NCBI GenBank assembly: GCA_037176845.1
Contig: JAYKXP010000056.1
Coordinates: forward strand, 1 to 64,000
DNA: 64,000 bases
Source: Paramarasmius palmivorus
Lineage: Eukaryota > Basidiomycota > Agaricomycetes > Agaricales > Marasmiaceae
Direction: 5' to 3'
The notes beneath the pieces are model-generated. The model worked only from the letters and a program-made list of their open reading frames with translations. It did no database searches and was not told the DNA's origin. Made by a program: the position numbers and the translations under genes. Below, piece by piece: positions 24,601 through 35,273 of the stretch (positions within the stretch are counted from its first letter, which is position 1; each line of letters begins with the position of its first letter).

Positions 24601-27252
24601 TTCCAACCCTGTATGCTCGGAAGCCCGTTTTGCCGTACGAGAAATCATGCAATGAACGCGTCCTACACAGGTTATTTCTAGTAGTCATGGTCTCATTGAG
24701 CCCATACCTTTCCGTTATTCTGCAACTCAGATTGACGACGCCGGTCTGCTCCACTATAACAACTCTTTATTCAGTTCCAATCCATCTCCTACTGGATAGG
24801 CCCTTTATGCGAAGATCGCTTGGCTAAGGGTGTCATGCGACCGGAGTATTTCACACATACCTATTCCGCGGAGAGACAGCCAAGGAGGTCACCCGCAGAA
24901 CGTGCGTAAATTGTCACAAAAATGGTTGCCGATGCAGAGATCGGGAAGCTGAGCGGGTGCCATACTGATCGTAGCCGCAAGTTGCGAGGGGTAGTGAATT
25001 GGTAAGTGATGGTACCTCTCTTTTTGCGTTTACTAATTGTAGAATTTCATAGTTCCGAACTGAGGTTGTCTACAGCTTGTCTCAATCGTTGATGCCAGCA
25101 TACTTACACCCCAATCACCATCGTAGCCGCTCATTCGTGTGAACATTTCCTGGTGTATATGGTTTACTGCCAACTCAAATGCAGTAATTCAATGCTATCC
25201 GATACTGATATCAGCTTTTCTACGGCTTATTGATCCTGCCTTTGAGGTATTCTGTCGATTTCTTACCGAGAAAGGTTATATTCAGAGACGATCAGCTCGT
25301 AGAATGATAAACATCATCGGTACCAGGGAAGGTGGTGCCACCGAATGATAGCGGGGACGACACGCGCAACATTGGGTCGACTCGTATTGCAAAAATCCGC
25401 AGCTCCAAGTTTCTAAAAGGGATGTTACTTTGTGCGATGTCAATCTTGGGTTATCATATGTGGTGACTCCAATAGTACAATCTATCCTTGGAAGTTGTCG
25501 GCTAAGCATTCACATTCACAGGCATCTCAGGCTCCCGCTATCGTAATATGGGACAGAAGAGCGTGAAGAAGCGAACGGAGGCTCTTCGATGAATAGTATT
25601 GGAGTTGAAGGAGAGAGGTCGTAACGCGCGTCGGAGCTGCCGTCGATATCATTATGATTTTTGGTGAAGGTTTTTGGCAAGCTCAATATGCCTTAAATTG
25701 TAGCCGCGGTCTGAGTCTCTTCCCGTCGTCAAAGATGCGACTCTAACACAGTTTAGCTCAGGCACCGGGATCTTAAAGGCCCGACCTTCGCGTTAAGGCG
25801 GTTCTGATACCGAAACGATGATCCAGAATTCGAATCATTCGAGAATCAAACAATTCTCCATACTGATTTATACGGGTGCCATTTCCAATGTATTTTCTCA
25901 AAAAAACATCGCGCCATGTCTTTGGTACGAGCTTCTCTCACTATCGCTCAAGCTATTGTCCATCATCATGCGATGACAGCTCCAAATCCGACCAGAGACA
26001 AGACACGCTATCACACAGAGGAATGGTGGGTGTTACAAATTGCGCCTCACGTATTCAGAGTGAGTATTCCGTTCTCTATACGTATATCTCTGAGTATGCT
26101 AGAACTACATTTAGATGCACTCAATTGTACTCTGGACTTGTTCGGTCGTTGAGACCTTGAGCTATCTTTGCACTGTCTACCCTACCATTCTCCCTATTTC
26201 TGCAAACGTCGTATGCCCGACAGGCGACTCCGATATGCAAGTCCTGGTCCCTTCACCCACATTCCTCACCGGGTGTCTGGTTCTATTTATGGGAGCATAT
26301 ATTCGCATTGATTGTTTCAAGACACTCGGCCGCTTATTCACATTTGATCTCACTCTGCATGAGGATCACGAACTTGTACAGACAGGTTTCTATAGCTACG
26401 TGCGACATCCCGCATACACTGGATCTATGCTTCTCGTCGCCGGAATCACATTTTCGCACTTCACCAGCGGGAGCTGGCTTACACAATGTGGACCTCTTCG
26501 TTCCAAGTCAATAACGCTCCTTGTTGTTGCAACCTGGTGGACCTGGGCTCTGGCGGTTGGAATTAGTAGGGGGCGTGCAGAGGATGCGCAGATGAAGAAG
26601 ACCTTTGGTCTGGAATGGGAGAGGTATGCGGCAAATGTGCCGTGGTGGTTCTTCCCTGGTATCGCTTGAGCGCTTAGTGAGTACCAGTATGTTCCTGCTG
26701 TGTTTCAATATTGATCATATTTTGAAGTAAACCGATTTCAACTTTGGAATATTCGGCGGCATTAGTTCATCTCTCAGATCTTCACGGCCGCAGACTTCAA
26801 CCAGACCCGTGACTGAGTACATACTAAGTACTAAGTACTTATATCTAGTGAAAATTTTATTGTTGCTACATTGTTATCCATATCAGGACAAATCGTTGTG
26901 ATCAATACTACGTAGACGTAGTACTAGACAGTATCGCTGTCCAGTTTCAGGTCACTGTTCTGGATTTGCCTAGGCTTGAATTTCTATTCCTTCCTTGAGG
27001 ACATATTACATAATTACACCCCCTTCGCTTTGTACTCTCATGTTCAACGTATCCGAGTCATTACTCTTGTCACACTCAGTAGACCTGGTGAGCGCCGAGT
27101 CTCAACATTGATATTCCCTTCATTGAGCGTATGGATGTGGTCCCTATTTTTCACTGTGCAGGTGCCGCTATTATCATCTTCAAGCTCGGGTTCAGCGGCT
27201 TGAGACCTAGAATTACACTAATTGTTCACATACGCTGACAAGATGTATGACG
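21646..27252. repeat. 5.6-kb duplicated segment, copy 2
   Basis: Matches 4549-10156 base for base apart from one missing G near 21883. To the right it continues smoothly into unique sequence at 27253, whereas copy 1 runs into corrupted sequence there. To the left it emerges from corrupted sequence, whereas copy 1 has intact sequence. The two intact outer flanks therefore complement each other, as expected if only one genomic copy exists. Confidence 0.9.
25916..26669 (+). CDS. ICMT-like protein, copy 2
   Basis: Exons 25916-26059 and 26115-26669, identical in sequence and structure to the gene at 8820-9573 (232 aa, RHPxYxG motif and the acidic GLEWERY terminal segment). It is listed separately because the contig shows it, but it is probably the same physical gene counted twice, given the corrupted block between the copies. 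Neighbours to the right are unique sequence and then the D-amino-acid oxidase gene on the same strand. Confidence 0.75.
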
Positions 27253-28222
27253 CGGATCTTCAAAATCGACGACCGGTCCGAACCGCTGGTAAAAGTTCTG
27301 AGACGAAAGGGCGCGCCAAGATGGGCATAAGATCCGGTTTCTCATGAGCTTCTTGTAGAGGCATCATGCCACATTCCAGCTCTCAGCGCTCCGATTAGTG
27401 ACACCATTTCTCATTTTTCTTTTGCAAATACTAATAGCGGGTACCTCTGAGGCACTCATCTTCCGTCCAAGTTCCGGCTTCCCGACACGGGATTGTAATA
27501 GTCAAACCAACTCCACTGGCCCTGCTTCTAGTCATTGCAATGGCTAGTGCTCCAACTCGGGGTGCAAATTCTGGCCAAAGTAGAGCCACCTGCTAGCGAA
27601 GTGAAGGGTAATTCCTTCGAGTTCCAGGCTACGTCCCGAAATCAAAAATCACTCAGATACCCGTGTTTACCGTGGCATGCAGGTTCATCGCTCATCATCC
27701 CAACCTCGTTTCGAGTGACACTGATGTACGAAGACGGAGCGCAAGAGAACCCACATCCTAATTCAAGCATGCCCCCCGAGCCAGGTCTGACTAGGTCGCA
27801 ACAAATCAATGCTACATCAATGAGATCAGCGTCATGACGAGCAAACCCTTATGTAGCCCAAATTTCTCTGGGAACAACCTAGACGCCCCTCGTTCCCTAA
27901 ATCTTATGTTCACAATCCTCTCTGTTCCTTGTCCATTCCATTTTCATTGGTTGTGAAAAGCTAATAATACGAGGAATGAAACTCAAATGTTGGTGGTGAC
28001 TCTGTGGGTCTAGAACTTTGATCTTAACCCGCATTTTGACTAACATGGTGGAAGTTTACAGTGATGCATAGATCACGGTTCGCAACGGTAACTAGTTCGA
28101 CTTCCGTGGAAACAGTGGTATAACGAGCGCCCGAGGCCATATGACATCAAAATCATTCACTTGGTCATGGTCGAGCCCATGTAGATCGGGACTTACACAA
28201 GGAGTAAAAGGCTACAAGCCGC
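26670..28222. other. intergenic, no gene recognised
   Basis: The first 583 bases belong to copy 2. From 27253 on the sequence is unique, of ordinary composition, with only short frames (the longest, 27535-27837, has no recognisable features). It probably holds the 3' end of the methyltransferase transcript and the promoter of the oxidase gene. Confidence 0.5.
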
Positions 28223-28230
28223 CTATAAAA
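28223..28230 (+). promoter_or_regulatory. TATA-like box of the oxidase gene
   Basis: TATAAAA lies about 45-50 bp upstream of the chosen ATG at 28275. It supports that ATG rather than the upstream in-frame GTG. Confidence 0.5.
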
Positions 28231-28274
28231 CATTCGCCGTGGAGGGCTTTGCTTTAACAGTTTCACACTTCACG

Positions 28275-29659
28275 ATGCACCTGTCTACTGAACCTCATCC
28301 TCTTTGCAAACCGACTGACAGGTCGCCACGCATCCTTGTTATTGGAGCGGGAGTGATTGGTCTTACCACGGCGTGGACTCTTTTGGATCGAGGTTACAAA
28401 GTTACTGTGCTCGCCAAAGACTTTGCGAACGATCAAGCCATTCGCCTCACATCCCAAATTTCCGGAGCCCTGTAAGTATACCGTTGTATATTTGTTATCC
28501 AACCTCACCGGAAAACTGGAATAATTAGGTGGGAGTATCCTCCAGCGGTGTGTGGTCACCAAGTCGACCACACGTCAATCAACCATACCTCGCGCTGGTC
28601 TATGATTAGCTATCACGTCTTCTCTCAGCTTGCAAAGGACCCTGTCGATCGAGAAGGGTTTGGTATTCAACTACGAAACACCGCATTCTTCTTTGAATAT
28701 CCAGTCGAGAGTAATGCTCCACAATACAAGAAGATGCAAGACATACAGAAATCGGGTGTCGAGGGATTTCGTCATGACGCCAACATAGTCAAGGAATGTG
28801 GCGTCGAGCCCGTGGGGAAATATCAGGATGCATACGAGTTTCTATCTCCGGCCATAGACTCGGATAGGGCACTTAAACGGATCGAACAGCTTGTCACAGC
28901 GAAAGGTGCGATATTCAAAACTGGAGTCATAGACCAAGAACTGTTCGATATTGAGGGAGAGCTACTCTCCGAGTACGGAGCACAAGTTCTTGTAAACGCA
29001 ACTGGGCTCGGTGCACGAATTACCGCAGGAGATCCGTCGGTATACCCCCTCCGAGGAGCTGTGTATCGTATTGTCAACGACAATACCAAGTTCCACAGAA
29101 TGGAACGTGCTCTCGTCGTGAGTGCAACCAATGCTGTAGGATTGAGCCAGTAGGTGGCAGCCCTGATACAAGTTTCATCAGTTGATCCTTCTGTAGGTTC
29201 AACTTCATAGTTCCTCGAAATGACAATATCCTCCTAGTAGGAGGATTTTCTGAGCCAGACGAAAAGGAACTTGATATTACAATGGATCATCCGCTCATGA
29301 AGTCAATGGCGTTACGCGCCCAGGAATTCTTTCCTCCCCTTCAGAACGTGAACTTTGAGGTTCATACAGATCCCGCATACCGATTTGCTCAAGGTCTTCG
29401 CCCAGCGCGACACGGAGACGTGCGTGTTGAGCGTGAACTGAGGATGAGAGATGGAAATCAACCCTTTTCGCGGATCGTGCATTCATACGGGTACGTGTTT
29501 TGTTTCAATTCTTCATTCTTTGTAGTGTGTACTAAAGTGCACGACAGCCATGGTGGCAGCGGCTGGAGCTGGAGTTTTGGATCTGCATTGCAGGTTTTGG
29601 TGCTAGTCGAAGAAGCCATAGGGCAACGGATCCCTCCACAATCGATGTACGAACTCTGA
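28275..29659 (+). CDS. D-amino-acid oxidase (FAD-dependent, DAO/DASPO family)
   Basis: Four exons: 28275-28471, 28529-29149, 29197-29490 and 29548-29659, coding for 407 aa; introns are 47-57 bp and phases agree. The N-terminus has the FAD-binding Rossmann motif in ILVIGAGVIGLTTAW (about residues 18-32). GALWEYPP around residue 65 matches the conserved GA.W.P stretch of the family, and LVNATGLGAR is the second FAD-contact segment. The C-terminus has the signature HSYGHGGSGWSWSFG with the Arg of FSRIVHSYG just before it. Members oxidatively deaminate D-amino acids to 2-oxo acids, ammonia and hydrogen peroxide. The protein ends SMYEL, not a peroxisomal SKL-type signal, so peroxisomal targeting is not shown. 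Neutral versus acidic D-amino acid preference cannot be told by eye. Confidence 0.9.
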
Positions 29660-29799
29660 AATATTTGAGATATCTTGTTACGCTCTCTTCGGAGCTTAAG
29701 CTAGTACTTAAGTATGTACTACTATACTAGTTTCGACGTTGATCAAGAATCGCAATGCTGGATATAAGCGTGATTATAATACATGGTGTACTGGCAAAG

Positions 29800-31712
29800 C
29801 TAGATCTCCGCCCTGCAAATTGGACATTCCATCGGAGGCAAGCATCCTTTTTTCTTCAGAGAAAGCATGCAGTCCACGAATTCTTGGCCCCTACTGGTGC
29901 TTGTCGAGGTGTCGTCATCTTCATCGTCTTCTCCGATCTTTTTTCCGAGCTCACTTTTCCAATATCTCGGCTTTTGATCAGGAGTCTTGGACCACTGCCG
30001 AACCAGCTTCATCATCGCTCCGTTCCCAACAACACCCCATTCCTCTGGGCACAAACATAAGCCTCGGATAATCGGACACTCCGCAAGGGCGTAGAACTCG
30101 CGGGAGTCGATACCCTCAGCGCACAGACGCCGATCATTGAGACACCTCTTGTGAAACCATGATTCACACGTGGTGCAATATCTCTGTTGTGTTTCGACTG
30201 GGTCATACGTGAGGTCGCATTTAGGACAACTTGGGAGGTTCTGAAGTTCATGATGAGCTTTCAATGAGAGAAAAGCAGCGGCTATTTATCACACCTGCAT
30301 CGAATAGTGAGAAGGAGATATAATACCAGAGTTCGGACTTAATTTCACGGTGTAGCGATTAAAGGCCACGGTATTATGGAATGGCTTTTGTACACAGCCG
30401 CTTTCTTTGAATGCCAGTAGTTGGACCTTTTCTGAATAGGGCATGAGTTCAGTATAATGGAAGAGAATAATCATCCGTACCGATAATCTTATCCAATGAA
30501 AAGATGTAAATCCGATCAGTAATAACGAGCTCGCTTGTGCCACAGGTTCCAAGAACTCGAATGCTGTTCAAAGTTGAAGGTATGACTTAATAATCCAGGT
30601 GAAACCTACATGGAATCATTGGGCGCAGGGTTCTCTTCCTGTAAGAGTTTCACAACTTGCGGCCCAGTGTATACTCCACAAGCTTCGATGTATACTTGGC
30701 TCGGCTCCATTAAAGCACGATTCTTCCCTATAGCCTGGACCTTAACGGTTTGTCCATTGCCATCCGAGTTCGCTAACATGATCGACACGCTAGCAGTAGA
30801 CCCGTAGTCAGAAAACGTGCCTCTCGTATTTCCTGGTCACGTACCTGTCGCCGACACGATATGTGATTCCTCCACGGGTGATACAAGAAATCTTGTTGTA
30901 TCTTGTACGAAACTGCTCCTTCGTGATCGAGAGTTTTTCACCGGTGTTGATTGGTGGAACACCATCTTTGAGATGTTGCCGCATTAAGCCCAAATCCGCC
31001 TCCTGCTTCCTGATGAATGTTTCAACAAGCTGTACCTGAGTCTTCCCGGCCTCTTCAACTTTGTTCTTCGACTTCTCGATAACTTTATCCTTCGAGATTT
31101 CCATGTCCCGTAACTCGTGCATCAAACGTGCATTCTCCGACCGCAGCGAGGTGTTATTTCGGTTAATGTCGTCCAGCTTCTTCTTTGTTGATTCCAGCTG
31201 CCTCTCAGACTCTTGCATCGCCTTCTCTTTGACCACAAGGCTGGCCGAGAGACGAACGTTCTCTTTCACCGCAGCGATTTCCGACTCTTTAGTACGTAAG
31301 GTTTCCTTGAGCGATGTAATTTCGGATTCAGTCTTGTCTGCAATCGCCATAAACGAGGTAAGGTGCTGCGAGAGGCTAAGTCGAGCGGCTGGGCCGGTCC
31401 CGTTCTTTTTGGGTATCTTGTATTCACGATCGGCTACCTAGTCTCCATGTCAGTCATTCTTGCGTACGCAGTTCTACTATTCTGAATCTTACTTCTTTTA
31501 GAATAACAGGAGCTTTCTTCCATGGCCTGGAAGACAATGTAGATTCCGCCCTAAAGGAAGGATCTCTCTGATCAACTTGACGCCAAAATGAAAATGCGAA
31601 CAAGCACTCACCGGCCAGCTGTGCCTTCAACATTGATTTTGACCTTCTTCGAAGACGGTATGTCATTGAACATGTCGGTTCCGGGTCGTTTAGATGGTGT
31701 TCGTTCCATCAT
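29800..31712 (-). CDS. coiled-coil, BAH-like and zinc-finger protein
   Basis: Seven exons on the minus strand (31712-31612, 31550-31493, 31437-30845, 30789-30610, 30563-30481, 30431-30327, 30257-29800) join in frame to 525 aa. After a basic N-terminus, roughly residues 80-215 are a Lys/Glu-rich coiled coil. A BAH-like region follows: TYRVGD, the core VQAIGK, VYIEACGVYTGPQ, and ELVITDRIYIFSLDKII, which resembles the (E/D)LFLSDH segment of BAH domains. Next comes a treble-clef/PHD-like finger with CPKC, CTTC and WFHKRCL, an acidic stretch, and a final CPICRAEI. The architecture suggests chromatin binding in the nucleus, by inference. The BAH call is by pattern only. The start could lie further upstream, since the frame stays open. 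Confidence 0.65.
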
Positions 31713-33246
31713 GGAGGTGCTCAGAATCAAAGTCAACTTGAAAGTTGAACCAGGGATCGACGAAGACACCGATAAGGAGAAATTACGTACAGCATTTATT
31801 GCTATGGTAACGCCAGCTATCAGTCAGATTCAACCTACTTATTTCTGCTGATATGTATACGGAGAGGAATTTTACAAGCGAATGCCCTAGCTCGTCGACC
31901 GAAATACAGCCGGAGAGTCTCTTTCGATGCTTGACTTCGGCACCACTTCTCTCTGCTTCGCCGTTGTGCATGGAAGTGAAAGAGACACTCGGCATCTGGT
32001 TTCCCCAACGAGTGAAGGTGTAATGGGTACAAGCATGGAAGAAGCTACAGTCCTGTGTATCGCTTCGAGGCAGCACAAGTGAAGGATCGGAAAATGGTTC
32101 ATGATACGCTGCACAGATACAGTGTCAAAGAATAAGAAGAACGTGTCGAGGGATAGATTTTAGGTTATATAGGTTGGAACCTGGTGAACAGTGAGGGGAG
32201 CCAGAGATTGGTATGTGTCGATTGCCGAAACGAACCTTTTCCTCAACTATTCCCCAAGCATTACGAGAAATGCTCCTCTTGGCCTGCATTCCTATCCTTG
32301 CAGTCCTGCAACCATCAAAATTCCAGACCATTCCGATGCTCCTTCGTCACTTTCATGTCATGGCATCCTTCGCTGGCACTAGTCTAGTGACCTCAACTCT
32401 GCGATCCAGCCGACATCTTGAAGACGAAGAAAGGCGACAACTAGTGTCCAGGTGAATGACGAGCCAAGTTGCCGGTCTAGAGTTGATTATGGGTATCGAT
32501 TGCATGTGGAGACGAAAAGGGAAGCGTTTGAATCTGCACACTTCCATCGAGGAAGTATCATGAAGTGGCATGAACGAGATGTCGGCTATGACCTTTCCCT
32601 CGCCCGTTCTATCCGATAACTAGTGCACCCCTCATTTCTAAACAGACGGCAGCAGTCTCCTTCTTCGAGCGGATACGGTCCATATGTGTAGATATACAAT
32701 CGAATCGGCCGTTCAGGAAGGAGAGGAATCGCAGGCCGTACGGATACCACGGAGGTAACAAGGGCGAGGGAGGATGCATTTGGCAGGGATAGCGAGCTCC
32801 AGGGAAGCCTTGCTGAAGAGGGGCTCTATACTACGAGTCAAATAAATACACAGAAGTAAGCTTGAAGCACCGGATGACTTACGTTCAAGCCATCGAAGCT
32901 GTGCTTGTTACTGAGTGTTCCTCCGAGAAGCGCTCTGAGGACTGGTGAGGATGTCTCGGCGTCAGGTTGGAGGATGACATACCCATAATTTGATCCCTGG
33001 GTTCAGAGGTAAGAGGAATCAGATTCAAAAACGAGAAGAGCGAGCTAGTTGTGAAAAGCAAAAATGTGACACATAACGCGACCTGTCACGATAAAGAATA
33101 GACACCTGACCATGGATGGTCCTAGGGTTAGGGCTCCTCGGCTCTTGACTCGAACCATTACTTTCTGGAAACCGGTAAGTTACTTTTTCATCTGCTCCTA
33201 CTGTGAATGATCTCTTAAGTAACCAAATTCATGACATGAAGCATAT
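31713..33246. other. intergenic between divergent genes
   Basis: Shared upstream region of the minus-strand BAH-like gene and the plus-strand F-box gene. No gene recognised. A telomere-like motif (CCTAGGGTTAGGG) lies at about 33121-33133, some 115 bp upstream of the F-box start. Confidence 0.45.
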
Positions 33247-34778
33247 ATGTCTCAATTCGAACGCCTTCCCGTGGAGATCCTGACCCACATCTTTCAACTT
33301 GCCGCCTGGAGGCCGGTCACAGTCTCCGAAGACGACGAACGATGGACGATATCCCGCGTGTGCAGGTGGGACTACAGTGGTAGAGAGTGCATCATTCTTA
33401 CATTAGATGTAGGTCATGGCGTAATATTGTTCTGAACACTCCCGGTTTATGGACCGAAATTAACGTGGATCTCATTGATTCGGATAACTTGACCGACCCT
33501 ATTCACGCGGCACTGATCCTTTCGACCGCTTTCAGGGCTTCTGCAGACTCGGACATGCCTCTTCACCTCACGTTGCAGAACTGGCCGGAAATGGACATTC
33601 AAGCTCTCCCTTTGCTCAATGTCCTTGCAGAACATATATGGGGATGCTCTTCCCTTATTATAGACACAACCAAGGTTTTCGAACACCGTGTTGACGGTAT
33701 ATCTGTCTTCTCCTTCCTTAGAGTGTCATCTCCACCTTCTCAACTACGAATCCTGACGCTCATGGACAACTACCGACCGGAACAATTTGATTACCCTGAC
33801 GATTCGAACGTCGCGTTGACGTACAGTTTAATTCCCCACCTAAACCAGCTACATTCTTTGAAGATCAGAGGCTTGCCAGCATTTTGCGATGGAGACTCCG
33901 TCCCTCCTTTTCCTTGGGAACAAATTCGATACCTTGAGGTCAAGGAATTCACTCGCAACCAGATCACCGAGATTCTTAGGCGATGCTCGAATTTGGAGAC
34001 CCTTGTCATACATGAAGACTCGTTCGTCAATCCCGGAGTGCTAGATGATGCATTGGAGCCAGTTCGCGTAAACAGCTTACGCCGACTTTGCATCCCTGCT
34101 TTTTACGGACCATATCCCAGCTCGCGTGTTCATCATCTCAGCGCGCTTCTCCATATCCCCAATTTACAATCTCTGGAGATTCCAGGACTCTCCCTATTCT
34201 CCGACACCGAATTCATTGTAGACCTCATCGAGCGCTCCCAATGTAACCTGACTTCCGTAGACATAGATGTCGTCTATTGTACAGATGTCACTGTCGAGCG
34301 TCTCCTTCGACTCGCACCTCATTGCACCAATTTGGTTCTCCGCGGACAGCTTTCATCGTATCTCTTCGATTCGATAGCGTCACGAGGACTGGTCCCCGAT
34401 CTTCAGTATCTCAGCGTTCGTTTCCCCAAGGATTACGGCCGCGCAATCGGGATATATCCACTATTGCAACCAATCCTCAATGCTGCAAAAGCACTGCAGA
34501 GCTTGAGTACGCTATATATCGACACATACAAGGAGGCCTTGGACGAGAGCGAGGGTTTAGCTTCTGAAGGAACCTTGCGCTTTGCATTACAGATAAATTC
34601 CACACCTTTTTCCGAACATGCAAGGTCATCACGTTGGCTATTCAAAGAACTCCGACCGACAAGAATTCAGGATCTCAGAGACACCTTGAGTCACGCTTTC
34701 ATCAGTGCAGCTCGTGAAGCGTCCTCGAGGAGCGCTGACATCTTGCGAGAGGTATTCGACTGTCTCTTCGCCGGTTAG
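33247..34778 (+). CDS. F-box protein with LRR-like C-terminal region
   Basis: Two exons, 33247-33365 and 33413-34778, giving 494 aa; the 47-bp intron restores the F-box continuity VCRSWRNIV. Residues 1-45 form an F-box: FERLPVEILTHIFQLAA, a WTISRVCRSWR helix, then the NTPGLW segment frequent in agaricomycete F-box proteins. The remainder has repeated leucine-rich strands (LRILTL, LHSLKIRGLP, IRYLEVKEF, LETLVI, LQSLEIPGL) typical of substrate-recognition LRR domains. Such proteins act as adaptors of SCF ubiquitin ligases by binding Skp1; the target here is unknown. Large lineage-specific F-box families are common in these fungi. Confidence 0.85.
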
Positions 34779-35273
34779 GCTACTACTAAAAGTGGAATTT
34801 GGTATCTAGAACATGGTCATAGTTAACAAGACTTTAGAGCTGCTCGAACGATTCCCGGATTTGACTCCTCATGAGGTCGAGGTCAGTTTGTCCTATTCAT
34901 AGCGTTCGAGAATGATCTGACATATGCCCATACGTTGAAGTACCACAAGCTGCGACGCATCGTTGAAAGAATAGTAGCAATAGGAGATTCCTTTGATCAG
35001 AACAACACATTTCACTTCAAAGTGAGAGCTCAGCGAATACTTAATTCTCTTCCATAGAGCGTGGTACTATTCACATATCCACGAAGTTCACAGAAAATAC
35101 GGATCTGTGTTCGTGACTGTTGCTGGGATCGCATATCGGACTTGCTGGTACTAGTACTAGGCAGTGCGATTACGGGCTGTACTGGTACGGGTACAATACT
35201 TGTAGTGATAAAACTACAGTCCCAACAATAAGTTAAATAAAGACAGCAATGCAACATGGTCCATAGGCAAACA
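34779..35273. other. intergenic between convergent genes
   Basis: No gene seen. This is the 3' flank of both the F-box gene and the chitin deacetylase gene. Confidence 0.5.

Noticed and set aside
28239..28274. Upstream in-frame GTG as start of the D-amino-acid oxidase
   Set aside because: Nuclear fungal genes start at ATG, and the TATA-like box would leave almost no leader before 28239. ATG at 28275 fits the family length.
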